Below, in pieces: positions 15,972 through 24,932 of a DNA stretch of 64,000 nt; position 1 is the first letter of the stretch; each line of letters begins with the position of its first letter. The position numbers and the translations under genes are program-made. Under the pieces are notes generated by a model that ran no database searches, was not told the origin of the DNA, and saw nothing but the letters and a program-made list of their open reading frames with translations. Origin of the DNA: an uncultured bacterium (GTDB taxonomy: Bacteria > CSSED10-310 > CALFER01); NCBI GenBank assembly GCA_937951895.1, contig CALFER010000102.1, positions 62,001 through 126,000 of the forward strand, given 5' to 3'.

Positions 15972-16609
15972 AACAAAAGGGTTTGTGTATCATCCTCTCC
16001 TCCCCGAGCGGAGGCGGCAAAACCACCCTCATCCATACGCTCCTCGAACGCTTCAACAATCTCCGCCATTCGATCTCTTACACCACACGCCCCCCGCGCA
16101 ACGAAGCCTCTGACCTGGATCACTACCACTTCATATCCGAATTCGACTTTCTTCAGTTGCAGTCCCAAGAGGAGTTTCTCGAGAGCGCGATCGTGCACGG
16201 CTATCACTACGGAACCCGCCGGAAAGATCTCGAACATCTGCTCGATCAGGGCTTCGATGTCATTCTCGATATCGATACGCAGGGCGCAGCCCAGATGCGA
16301 TCGGTTCTGAACGATGCCGTGTTTATCTTCATCATGCCTCCCAGCCTCGATGTTCTCGAAACCCGGCTCCGTGCGCGAAATTCAGAATCCCCGCAAGCGC
16401 TCGAAACACGCCTCCACAACGCGCGAAAAGAAATGCAGCAATACCGGCTCTTCGATTATGTCGTCGTCAACGATGATCTGCTCTCGGCTGTCGAACGCGT
16501 CCGATCCATTATGCTCGCGGAGCATTGCCGAGTTCGAAATTTTCAGATAGAGATATCAGCGGGTTTTGGTGAAAGAGAGGAAATCGACCATGAACTTGAA
16601 AGCCGTTGA
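15968..16609 (+). CDS. gmk: Guanylate kinase
   Basis: The 213-residue protein is of normal length. It has the P-loop SSPSGGGKTTL, the GMP-binding region SISYTTRPPRNEASDLDHYHF, the LDIDTQGAAQMR strand and the lid region RLRARNSESPQALETRL. It converts GMP to GDP with ATP in the cytoplasm. The ATG overlaps the remA stop (ATGA). The C-terminus overlaps the rpoZ start by 20 nt, showing tight translational coupling. Confidence 0.96.
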   Translation: MKQKGLCIILSSPSGGGKTTLIHTLLERFNNLRHSISYTTRPPRNEASDLDHYHFISEFDFLQLQSQEEFLESAIVHGYHYGTRRKDLEHLLDQGFDVILDIDTQGAAQMRSVLNDAVFIFIMPPSLDVLETRLRARNSESPQALETRLHNARKEMQQYRLFDYVVVNDDLLSAVERVRSIMLAEHCRVRNFQIEISAGFGEREEIDHELESR

Positions 16610-16949
16610 AACATTTTTGAATACATTGGACAGCCGGTACCGTGGTGTGCTGGTGGTCGCGAAACGCGCCAAACAGCTCCAGAAAGGACTAAGAACTCTC
16701 TTCGAGGGAAAACCGGTCAAAGTCACGACCCTGGCACTCGAAGACTTCGTCAGCGGGAAACTCGTCGTCGACCTCAATGCAGACCCCGAACCCGACCTGC
16801 CTCCGGAACCCGAAGAAGAGCTCTCCCCGATCGCGTTCGTCCGTGAACCCCTGGATCTTCCTGAAGTCATCGCGGATCCCCTGGATGAGGACGACGATGA
16901 CGACGAGGGTGAGGGCGCAGACGTACAAGATCCGGTTGACGAGGACTGA
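16590..16949 (+). CDS. rpoZ: RNA polymerase omega subunit with long acidic tail
   Basis: Residues 1-62 match omega: LDSRYRGVLVVAKRAKQL, followed by VTTLALEDFVSGKLVVDL. Position between gmk and coaBC supports the call. The protein is 119 residues, longer than usual, because of a C-terminal tail (63-119) that is almost entirely acidic and Pro-rich, including the run DEDDDDDEGEGAD. The start at 16590 has GAGAGGA about 10 nt upstream. The tail is probably disordered; whether it binds a partner is unknown. Omega assists beta-prime folding and polymerase assembly. Confidence 0.85.
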   Translation: MNLKAVETFLNTLDSRYRGVLVVAKRAKQLQKGLRTLFEGKPVKVTTLALEDFVSGKLVVDLNADPEPDLPPEPEEELSPIAFVREPLDLPEVIADPLDEDDDDDEGEGADVQDPVDED

Positions 16950-16975
16950 TTCCGCATATCGGTCGAGGTTATGCC

Positions 16976-18205
16976 ATGCCGGATTATCGTTCAGATTCCC
17001 CAACACTGCAGGGCCGAACCCTCGTTCTGATCGTCTCGGGGGGGATCGCGGCATACAAGAGTTGCGAGATCATCCGGCTTCTTCGCAGAAGAGGCGCTCG
17101 TGTGCAGGTCGTCATGACGGCACATGCAGAGGAATTTATCGGACCCGTCACATTTCAGGCTCTGACCGGATTGCCGGTCATCCGGGGCATGTTCGAGTTG
17201 CACACAGGTGCACCCATCGCCCATACGGCCCTCGCCGACGAAGCATCCGGCGTTCTGATCGCTCCCGCATCGGCTGACATCATCGGGAAATTCGCACACG
17301 GCATCGCAGATGATTTTGCCTCCACGTTCCTGCTTGCATCCTCCGCACCGGTTCTGATCGCACCGGCTATGAATCCGAATATGTATGCGCATGCCGCAGT
17401 GCAGCACAATATCGCTGTTCTGCAACAACGTGGCGTGCATAGTGTCGGTCCCGCCGAGGGTGAGGTGGCATGCGGGCACACGGGCAAAGGCAGAATGGAA
17501 AACCCGGACATCATCGCGGACACGGCTGCCGTCGTGTTTTCAGACAGGACAGACCTGAAAGGGAAGACGATACTGATCACGGCCGGACCCACCCGCGAAG
17601 CACTCGATCCGGTCCGTTTTCTCTCGAACCGATCCTCCGGACTCATGGGATACGCCCTGGCTGCCGCTGCCGTCGAACGCGGTGCCAGAGTCATGCTCGT
17701 GTCGGGTCCGTCATCGTGCATCGCGCATTCATCCGTCGAACTGACCCGGGTGGAGTCCGCATCCGACATGTTCGCAGAAGTGTCGGCCCGTTTCGACCAA
17801 TCCGATGTTCTCATTATGGCGGCCGCCGTCGCAGACTGGTCCCCTGCAATCCGGCAGGATCGCAAAATCAAAAAAGCTGCCACATCCGACCCGGTCCTCC
17901 ATCTGAAACCGACCCGGGATATTCTGTCGGAAATCACCAGACGCCGAACCCATCAGATCATCGTCGGATTTGCAGCTGAAACCGGAAATCCCGAACCGGA
18001 AGCACACCGGAAACTGGTCTCGAAAAACCTCGACCTGATCGTCGCCAACGACATCGCTCGACACGATGCCGGGTTCGATGTGAATACGAACGCCGGTCTG
18101 ATCCTGTCAAAAACCGGGGAGCTCACAGAACTGCCCCTGATGCCGAAACGCTGCTTCGCTGATCGCATCCTCGACCAGATTCAATCAATCGATTTCACGC
18201 AGTAA
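16976..18205 (+). CDS. coaBC: Bifunctional phosphopantothenoylcysteine decarboxylase/synthetase
   Basis: The 409-residue protein has both halves of CoaBC. The flavin-binding CoaC half (1-190) has SGGIAAYKSCEIIR, PAMNPNMY and the active-site Cys in EVACGHTGKGRM. The CoaB half (195-409) has ILITAGPTREALDPVRFLSN, the DRKIKK motif and a GFAAET segment. It makes 4'-phosphopantetheine from 4'-phosphopantothenate, cysteine and CTP for coenzyme A. It ends the yicC operon and its last 21 nt overlap the convergent sensor gene. Confidence 0.96.
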   Translation: MPDYRSDSPTLQGRTLVLIVSGGIAAYKSCEIIRLLRRRGARVQVVMTAHAEEFIGPVTFQALTGLPVIRGMFELHTGAPIAHTALADEASGVLIAPASADIIGKFAHGIADDFASTFLLASSAPVLIAPAMNPNMYAHAAVQHNIAVLQQRGVHSVGPAEGEVACGHTGKGRMENPDIIADTAAVVFSDRTDLKGKTILITAGPTREALDPVRFLSNRSSGLMGYALAAAAVERGARVMLVSGPSSCIAHSSVELTRVESASDMFAEVSARFDQSDVLIMAAAVADWSPAIRQDRKIKKAATSDPVLHLKPTRDILSEITRRRTHQIIVGFAAETGNPEPEAHRKLVSKNLDLIVANDIARHDAGFDVNTNAGLILSKTGELTELPLMPKRCFADRILDQIQSIDFTQ

Positions 18206-19849
18206 CAGCGTGGTGATACGGCATAGCATCTCGATGAGAGTGTCTGCTCCGAGATTTTCTTCGGGAGCATGCTTGAACAGAAGAATGACATACCCGATCG
18301 TCTTGTCATCGGACAGAATCGGGGTGACCCAGATCACCTGATATCCCTGTTCCCAGATAGTCCTGCCTTCCGAATGGGTCCATGCATAAAGAAAATTCGA
18401 GTTCAGGCGGGGAGCGTGCTGCATGAGTGCGATCAGCATGCGAGACAGACCGGGATCGATGGAATACAGCGCCACCGGCAACATCTCGGACTTCTGATCC
18501 GAAAACAGCGTCACCATCCCGCTTTCTGCACGGCTGTGCCGGATTGCGATCTGCATGAGAGATTCGAGGATGTCCTGCCGGTCCCGCCTGCCGCTCCCGT
18601 TGCGTAAAAACTCATGGGTCAAATCCAACTCGCGCGCGCTCCGGGCGGATTGAGACTGCAACCGGGTTGCATGTTCCGAGAATCGGGAGATCATGGAGTT
18701 GAACGCGACAAAGAGATTCTGCACCGCGCCCGGCCCCTGCACCGGTAGCCGCGCCTTGAGATTTCCAAGATTGATCGCATGAATCGTCTGATCGATCATG
18801 CTGAGCGGTCGGTTGCTGCCCCGATCCACCATGACCACTGTAATGAGAGTGAAGCAGAAGCAACAGAAGGCGAGAAAGAACACCTGCTGAACCGATCGAT
18901 TGCGCAGACTGAGCAACGGGTCGATCGGAGTGATAGCAACTAACAGCCAGTCGTGACCCTGAAATCCGTCATTCGATTTGAAATGAAAATGCCGACCCTG
19001 AATCATCAGATTGGTCGAATCACGTTTTACCATGATTTCGAGCGATGGATAGTTGACGAGAGTCGGGAGCGGGATTCGATACTCCTGCTGAACGGGCGGA
19101 TAGATCAATCCCTCCTGCGTGATGATGTGCGAATTGATGTCCGATGTCGTTTGTGTTGTCAGCACATGCTCGAACAGTTTCCCGATCCGGATATCGAACC
19201 GGATAATCCCGACGGAATCAACGCCATCATCCGTCCGCAACGGAATGCTCCAGTGCCAGATGGCCGGCGTCGGTGTCGTGGGGTCGATCGAAGACAGATA
19301 GACGACGCCAGGCGGAACTAAAAGCGTCTCCTGCCACCAGGATTCATTGAAATGCATGAACTGGTCCGGTTTGGATGTCGCAACCCGAACAGCCCCGAAG
19401 ACATCCGTCACGATAATCGATTCGATCAGTCCATTCGAATAGGCCTTGACATCTTTCAGAAATCGCGCTTCGAGACTGTCGGTAACGAGTAACACCGGAG
19501 GTGAATCCGAGGCCAGATCCTGCCATTTTGCGGCAATGTCGTTGAAGGAATTCACGAGATTGTCGTTCGGAGTCCTGATGCTTCCCTGATTGATCTCGAT
19601 CAGATAACGCCGCAAAGCCAGTGAATTGGAGGTGATAAGCGCGCTTCGATATACCTCGGATAAGGGAAGATCGAGTCGACTCGCGAGATTTTCAAGATGG
19701 GTCGATAAGATCTCTTGCTGATAACGATGGGTCGCTTTTGAAATTTTTATCAGGGCATAGGCCGAGAAGATGATGATGCTGAGTGCGCCTGTAGCGAGAA
19801 CCAAATACGAAATCCATCGCTGCTCAACTCGACGTATCTGCGATTTCAT
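18185..19849 (-). CDS. Membrane HAMP/GAF sensor without output domain
   Basis: The 554-residue protein has TM1 at about 10-35 (YLVLATGALSIIIFSAYALIK), a periplasmic region of about 280 residues with a Cache-like stretch (IIVTDVFGAVRVATS, WWQETLLVPPG), TM2 near 325-350 (VFFLAFCCFCFTLITVVMV), HAMP (about 352-405), a short coil and a GAF-like domain to the C-terminus (ESGMVTLFSDQ, VIWVTPILSDDKTIGYVILL). No histidine kinase, GGDEF, EAL, phosphatase or methyl-accepting domain follows. The start at 19849 forms an ATGA overlap with the radical SAM stop, preferred to 19882. Being last in the dcw operon hints at sensing envelope state; this is inference. Confidence 0.78.
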   Translation of the reverse strand: MKSQIRRVEQRWISYLVLATGALSIIIFSAYALIKISKATHRYQQEILSTHLENLASRLDLPLSEVYRSALITSNSLALRRYLIEINQGSIRTPNDNLVNSFNDIAAKWQDLASDSPPVLLVTDSLEARFLKDVKAYSNGLIESIIVTDVFGAVRVATSKPDQFMHFNESWWQETLLVPPGVVYLSSIDPTTPTPAIWHWSIPLRTDDGVDSVGIIRFDIRIGKLFEHVLTTQTTSDINSHIITQEGLIYPPVQQEYRIPLPTLVNYPSLEIMVKRDSTNLMIQGRHFHFKSNDGFQGHDWLLVAITPIDPLLSLRNRSVQQVFFLAFCCFCFTLITVVMVDRGSNRPLSMIDQTIHAINLGNLKARLPVQGPGAVQNLFVAFNSMISRFSEHATRLQSQSARSARELDLTHEFLRNGSGRRDRQDILESLMQIAIRHSRAESGMVTLFSDQKSEMLPVALYSIDPGLSRMLIALMQHAPRLNSNFLYAWTHSEGRTIWEQGYQVIWVTPILSDDKTIGYVILLFKHAPEENLGADTLIEMLCRITTLLLREID

Positions 19850-21486
19850 GCTCTTTCCGGGCCGATTCGAAGATGATCCCACGGAAGCGGATCCGAGAGA
19901 GCATGGCGGGAAAAGGTATGTCGCTCGATCAACTCCCGTTCCGAACGGAAAACCTGTCGCCAGGTCTGTTCCCCGGAGGCGATCCTGTCGAGAATCCCGA
20001 TCAGGCGACGATCCCCCCGCGCGATCAACCCCTGGATGAGTGCCGATTTCGGGTTGTCGACCGTGAGGCGGATGTGACGAATTTTGCGCATTTGCGTGAC
20101 AAGATGCGTCATTCGGTCGCGATACTCTTTCTCAGTCCGCATGGGCGCTCGCTCAAACGCCGTATGCGGTTTGGGCACGAAGCAGGATACCGAGGCGGAC
20201 AACCGCAAGGAATGCGCGGTCCCTCTCTGAATCGATTGGATCTCACGAAGCACAGACGTACAGAACACTGCTATCTCCTCGATATCCGAAACCGTCTCTC
20301 CCGGAAGACCGATCATGAAATACATCTTGAGATATGCAATATCCGTGCGAGCGGCAACCCGAGCCGCCTCCAGAATCTCGTCATCGGTTACCAGTTTGCC
20401 CAGCTTCCTTCGTCTCCGCCACGATCCCGCTTCCGGCGCAATCGTCAATGTTCGCGGCCCCGCTAACCGCACCAGTTCCGTAAATGTCTTCCCGATCTCG
20501 GAAGCATGCAGTGATGAGAACGAAAAGGTGCGCCCCGCTGCGCGCAACGCGTTGCAGATCGTGTGCAGATCGGGATGATCAGCCGTCCCGGCTCCCATCA
20601 GACCAACTCGCAGATGACCGGGCCCGTGTGACGCTTCCTCGATGACTGACGCCGCAGAGCGGTACCGATACCGGGAGTATCCATTTGGAATGATGCAGAA
20701 TCGGCAGCGATTGGAGCAGCCCCGCGACACTTCCACAACATGCAGGTCCGCAAACTCGATGTCAGGAGAATGAATGACACGCGATCCCGGCCAGTCATCC
20801 AGATTCTCGATGACCCCCCTCGTCAGACGATCCGGCGCGCCACTCGCGGGCAGCAAACCGCCAAACACGCCACTTTCGTCATACTCCGCCTGATACAGCG
20901 ATGGAATGTAAACACCCGGAATGCGTGAGAACCGCCTCAACACCTCATCCCGATTGCGCATTCCGGCCCAGGCTTCAACGGCATCCTTCACCAGCAGGCC
21001 GCATGTCGATTCCCCCTCACCCAGAACCACCGCGTCCAAAGCCGACGCGATCGGTTCCGGATTCAGTGTCGCAACGATTCCGCCGGCGATGACGAGTGGA
21101 TCCGATGGCCTCCGATCCTCCCGGAGAACCGGAATACGCCCCAGTCGAAGCATTTTCAGCACATTCGCCAGATCGTTCTCGTAACTGAGCGAAAACGCGG
21201 CGATATCATACGCGTTGATCGGCTCGAAAGTCTCGATCGAGCGCAACGATTCACGTTCCGCGATGGCGATTTCGGCGGGGGAGGGGAGAAATGCCCGGTG
21301 ACACTGGACACCTCGAATTGCATTGAAGGTGGCATAAATCAGCTGAAATCCCAGATTGGCCATGCCGATCCGGTACTCGGCGGGGAACATGAGAACGATG
21401 CGGAGATCCGTTCCGTCACCCACCGGAATACGGCGAATCTCACGCGCCAGCGCTTCCTGATATCGATGTCTGAGCGATTGTCTCAA
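19846..21486 (-). CDS. B12-binding-type radical SAM protein (TIGR03960-like)
   Basis: The 546-residue protein has an N-terminal cobalamin-type alpha/beta region (about 20-200: FPAEYRIGMANLGFQLIY, YDIAAFSLSYENDL, VIAGGIVATLNPEPIASALD) and a radical SAM core with the cluster motif CSNRCRFC (in VSRGCSNRCRFCIIPNGY). MGAGTADHPDL, TIAPEAGSWRRRR and YFMIGLPGET follow. This layout fits the TIGR03960 family, whose substrate is unknown. The start appears to be TTG at 21486, preceded by GGGAG. It follows ftsZ by 8 nt and is coupled to the downstream sensor gene. Confidence 0.85.
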   Translation of the reverse strand: MRQSLRHRYQEALAREIRRIPVGDGTDLRIVLMFPAEYRIGMANLGFQLIYATFNAIRGVQCHRAFLPSPAEIAIAERESLRSIETFEPINAYDIAAFSLSYENDLANVLKMLRLGRIPVLREDRRPSDPLVIAGGIVATLNPEPIASALDAVVLGEGESTCGLLVKDAVEAWAGMRNRDEVLRRFSRIPGVYIPSLYQAEYDESGVFGGLLPASGAPDRLTRGVIENLDDWPGSRVIHSPDIEFADLHVVEVSRGCSNRCRFCIIPNGYSRYRYRSAASVIEEASHGPGHLRVGLMGAGTADHPDLHTICNALRAAGRTFSFSSLHASEIGKTFTELVRLAGPRTLTIAPEAGSWRRRRKLGKLVTDDEILEAARVAARTDIAYLKMYFMIGLPGETVSDIEEIAVFCTSVLREIQSIQRGTAHSLRLSASVSCFVPKPHTAFERAPMRTEKEYRDRMTHLVTQMRKIRHIRLTVDNPKSALIQGLIARGDRRLIGILDRIASGEQTWRQVFRSERELIERHTFSRHALSDPLPWDHLRIGPERA

Positions 21487-21494
21487 TTCTCCCT

Positions 21495-22961
21495 TCAGTC
21501 CGCTTTCCGGCGCAGAAATGCTGGTATCATATAGTGCGATGTGTCGACCGGATAGGATTCGCTATCCACGCCGACCTTTCGCTGGAAGGACCCGGACGAC
21601 AGATTCCGGGGTGAATACGGAGGTAACCGGTCCCGATCGGCTTCCACCGGCGATGGATACTCCAGTTCGGGTTGTTCGGGATGCCCCGAGAACATGATGG
21701 GATTCAGTATTTCGCGGGGAGAGGCGTGGATATCGGCGTCGAGAACGGGGTCTTCCTGAAGCCGGACGGCCGAAGCGAGACCGGCGGTGTTCGGACGAGA
21801 TGAAGGGATACCGGCGGATGTGTAAGTCGGTGTGACGGTGCGACCACTTCCGATGGAGGGCCGCTCGAATCCTCCGGACGATCTCCCGGATGCCGCAACG
21901 GGTGTGTCGTACGAATCGGCCAGCGCATATGTGTCGATGTTGGAACCACCGCTCAGAATCTGAAGCGATGTCACTCGTGATGCCGGGATTTCCTTGACGC
22001 GCGCCGCATCGAAACCCGTGGCGATCACCGTCACTTTCATCGTGCCGCTATATGAATCGTGGATGACGGCGCCCATGGTGATGTTCGCATCCTTGTCGGC
22101 TTCCCGCTGAATCATCTCAACCGCCGCAGTCGTCTCATTCAACGTCAGATCCTCACCCCCGACGATGTTGATCAGGATGGCCCGGGCACCCTGAATGGAG
22201 AGATCTTCCAGAAGTGGAGACCGGATGGCGCGCTGAACGGCTTCGGCCGCTCGGTTCTCTCCGCGTCCGATACCCGATCCGAGCAGCGCTTTGCCCATGG
22301 ATGCCATGACTGTCCGGACATCGGCGAAATCGAGATTGATCAGACCGGGAAGCGTGATCAGTTCGGAAATGCCCTGGACCGCATTGCACAGAACTTCATC
22401 CGCCAGGCGGAAAGCGTCCTTCAGCGTGGTGTTGGGTTCGACTGCGTTCAACAGACGCTGGTTGGGAATGACGATCAGCGTGTCCGCATGATCCTGCAAC
22501 TCGCGGATCCCGTTCTCGGCCACTTCGATCTTCCGGCGGCCTTCAAACTGAAATGGCTTGGTGACAATTGCGATGGTGAGGATATTGAGTTCGCGGGCGA
22601 TTCTGGACACGACGGGCGCTCCGCCCGTTCCGGTTCCACCGCCCATGCCCGCTGTGATGAACACCATGTCGCTGCCTTCGAGATGTCTGCGGATGGTCTC
22701 CTCTTCCTCGAGCACTGCTTCATAACCGAGTTGGGGGTTTCCGCCGGTGCCGAGTCCATGGGTGATGTCTGCGCCGAGCTGGAGCACGTTGCTCGCGCGG
22801 CATCGAGTCAACGCCTGCAGATCGGTATTGCATGCAATAAAGTCGATGCCCGGTATGTTCATCTCGACCATCCGGTTGATCGCGTTGCATCCGGCACCGC
22901 CGATGCCGATGACGCGAATCCGGGCACCCTTCTGCTGGTTGTCATCCATCTGATACTTCAT
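21495..22961 (-). CDS. ftsZ: Cell division GTPase FtsZ
   Basis: The 488-residue protein has the N-terminal nucleotide-binding strand (IRVIGIGGAGCNAINRM), the tubulin signature GGGTGTGGAP, and the T7 loop with LINLDFADVRTVM. A linker of about 150 residues, rich in Ser, Pro and Arg, leads to a canonical C-terminal peptide MIPAFLRRKAD, the docking site for FtsA and other partners. FtsZ polymerises at midcell and recruits the divisome. It starts in an ATGA overlap with ftsA and is followed after 8 nt by the radical SAM gene. The linker is longer than in many species. Confidence 0.98.
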   Translation of the reverse strand: MKYQMDDNQQKGARIRVIGIGGAGCNAINRMVEMNIPGIDFIACNTDLQALTRCRASNVLQLGADITHGLGTGGNPQLGYEAVLEEEETIRRHLEGSDMVFITAGMGGGTGTGGAPVVSRIARELNILTIAIVTKPFQFEGRRKIEVAENGIRELQDHADTLIVIPNQRLLNAVEPNTTLKDAFRLADEVLCNAVQGISELITLPGLINLDFADVRTVMASMGKALLGSGIGRGENRAAEAVQRAIRSPLLEDLSIQGARAILINIVGGEDLTLNETTAAVEMIQREADKDANITMGAVIHDSYSGTMKVTVIATGFDAARVKEIPASRVTSLQILSGGSNIDTYALADSYDTPVAASGRSSGGFERPSIGSGRTVTPTYTSAGIPSSRPNTAGLASAVRLQEDPVLDADIHASPREILNPIMFSGHPEQPELEYPSPVEADRDRLPPYSPRNLSSGSFQRKVGVDSESYPVDTSHYMIPAFLRRKAD

Positions 22962-24199
22962 AAATCACTTCCTCCTCCGAACCAGTTAAAACAGCGTTTC
23001 AAACCATCCATGAATGAAAATCGACTCTGCGGGATCGGAAACTCCTGCCGGGGATGTCGCAGTCCGTAGATTGCGAGACCGACGGCGAGTGCCGATGCAC
23101 TGCAGGGGGCTATATCCTTCAATCCTCCGATGTCCCGGAGTGAGCCCGGAATGACCCGGGTCTGAAACTGCGCTTCCGCATGCTCTCGGATCCCCGCCAG
23201 ATCGCTCGTCCCGCCGCTCATCACAATCCCCGCGAATCTCTGGCTGCGGCGACTGAGGGACTGGAACGAGCGGGCGATCTCCTCAAAAATCTCATCGACC
23301 CGCGGCTGGATGATCTGGGTCAGCAACTGCTGCGAAATACTTGTCGCCGGCGCCATGCCGCCCAAACCGGGTATCTGAATGATGAGCGAGTCCTGCGCCA
23401 GGTCGCTCCGCGCGCATCCGTGCTTGATCTTGATCCGTTCGGCTTCCTTGACGGGGGTCTTGAGCGCGATCGAGATGTCGGAAGTGATGATGTCTCCACC
23501 CAGTTGAAGCAGCGGCAGAGGGGTGATCGCGCTTCCATCCATCACGGCCAGTTGCGTGTGCTTGCCTCCGATGTCGATCAGCCAGAACTCGAATGCCTGA
23601 TCATCCTGTGTGAGGAGGGATTCGGTGAGAGCATACGGTTCGGCCACGACATGGCTGACTCTGAGACCGCATTTGGCAATGCTGTGAACGAGATTCCGGA
23701 TGTCGATCTCTTCCGCGTAAATCTGTCGCATCCGGACACCCAGTTTGTGACCCATCATGCCGATCGGCGAATCGATGTCACTCTGATCGTCGACGCAATA
23801 CTGCTCCGGGGTCTCATGGATCAATACCCTGCCCTTCTGCTGGTCCTCGTTCTGTGCCTTCCGATGAACCTCACCGAGATGCTTCGTCAGGATCTCACGC
23901 CGCTTCGGAAACTCGATCCACCCTTCGTTGTGCTCAGGATATATGTTCCCCGTCGTGCAGTTGATCACGACCTGCCGAACCGGCATGTGCGACAAACTTC
24001 GTATCTCGGAAAGACAATGATTGACCGCTTCGATGAGTGGATCGAGGTTGGTGATGAGGCCGTTTTTCAGAAATCGACAGGGATGCTGACTGAATCCGAT
24101 CAGCTCGGGAGGATTCGATCCGGTCTGCTGAACCTGGGCGATGGCCAGTTTGGTGGTCCCCAGGTCCATTCCGACCGAGTATCGCGTCGTTTCAACCAT
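22958..24199 (-). CDS. ftsA: Cell division protein FtsA
   Basis: The 413-residue actin-like ATPase has phosphate loop 1 (GMDLGTTKLAIAQ), the second phosphate motif (LIDIGGKHTQLAV) and the adenosine motif (GIVMSGGTSDLAGI). The C-terminal stretch SFMDGLKRCFNWFGG is an amphipathic helix of the kind that tethers FtsA and FtsZ to the membrane. The ATG at 24199 overlaps ftsQ by 8 nt, and the stop overlaps the ftsZ start. It has the normal length and order for the division cluster. Confidence 0.96.
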   Translation of the reverse strand: MVETTRYSVGMDLGTTKLAIAQVQQTGSNPPELIGFSQHPCRFLKNGLITNLDPLIEAVNHCLSEIRSLSHMPVRQVVINCTTGNIYPEHNEGWIEFPKRREILTKHLGEVHRKAQNEDQQKGRVLIHETPEQYCVDDQSDIDSPIGMMGHKLGVRMRQIYAEEIDIRNLVHSIAKCGLRVSHVVAEPYALTESLLTQDDQAFEFWLIDIGGKHTQLAVMDGSAITPLPLLQLGGDIITSDISIALKTPVKEAERIKIKHGCARSDLAQDSLIIQIPGLGGMAPATSISQQLLTQIIQPRVDEIFEEIARSFQSLSRRSQRFAGIVMSGGTSDLAGIREHAEAQFQTRVIPGSLRDIGGLKDIAPCSASALAVGLAIYGLRHPRQEFPIPQSRFSFMDGLKRCFNWFGGGSDL

Positions 24200-24932
24200 T
24201 GAGTGCCTCCGGTTCGTGTTTCAATGGCCGGATCACCATCAGGTCGGTCAACCGGAGATCGATCTCGGTCGATGGGGCGAATGATCGATTCTTCATGTAT
24301 TCATCGAGTCTCCGGAGGCATAACTCCGGGGTTCGCAGTCCCAGTCGGATGCGCGTTGTCCCGGAATTGTTCACCAGCCGGACCTCATTGGGTTTCGATC
24401 CGTCAAGAATCATGAACTGGCGCATCGGTTCAGACGCACTCATGCTGAGATACACCGAAGCACTGTAGAAAGCCTGCAGCTCCGGGCTGGGACTCAACAG
24501 ATCGGTGGATTCCACCTCCGGCCTCAACAGAATACTCATCAGATCCGGATTCTCCGATTCATGCAGAAACGGATGAGCCGTTTCATCCAGCGCAATCTGC
24601 GCCGCTCCTGAGCGGATCGTTACCTTCGGTCTTCGGATCGACAGCCGGACATCGACGGTTCCATCGATCCCGCAACGAACCGAAGATGCAGCCACCTGGG
24701 GGAAAGCTGAGATTGCGCTGCTGAGATCCGTTCGCCACAGAACCCAGATCGACTCATCGAAGAAGCCCGTAAGCAATTCCTGGAAACGATTTCCATCACG
24801 ACTGGTAAACGGATGATCCATGGTGAGCTGGATCTCATGGACTCTCAGAAGGCCGGAGTCGAAAAAAATCAACGACCAGGCTGCGAACGCCACCCCATAG
24901 ATGATGATGACGAAAGGCCATGCCATTCTCAT
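24192..24932 (-). CDS. ftsQ: Cell division protein FtsQ
   Basis: The 246-residue bitopic protein has one N-terminal membrane segment (FVIIIYGVAFAAWSLIFF), then a POTRA-like stretch (LLRVHEIQLTMDHPF, SAISAFPQVAASSVRCG, VDVRLSIRRPKVTI) and a beta domain ending LTDLMVIRP. Sequence similarity to FtsQ is low, as is normal for this family; position between murB and ftsA supports the call. FtsQ links FtsK and the FtsB/FtsL/FtsWI subcomplexes. The start forms an ATGA overlap with murB. Confidence 0.85.
   Translation of the reverse strand: MRMAWPFVIIIYGVAFAAWSLIFFDSGLLRVHEIQLTMDHPFTSRDGNRFQELLTGFFDESIWVLWRTDLSSAISAFPQVAASSVRCGIDGTVDVRLSIRRPKVTIRSGAAQIALDETAHPFLHESENPDLMSILLRPEVESTDLLSPSPELQAFYSASVYLSMSASEPMRQFMILDGSKPNEVRLVNNSGTTRIRLGLRTPELCLRRLDEYMKNRSFAPSTEIDLRLTDLMVIRPLKHEPEALNG

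Noticed and set aside
22059..24202. Two long plus-strand frames (22059-23069 and 23180-24202) opposite ftsZ and ftsA
   Set aside because: They are antisense to conserved genes with full motifs, have no ribosome sites and no recognisable domains; long shadow frames are common at this base composition.
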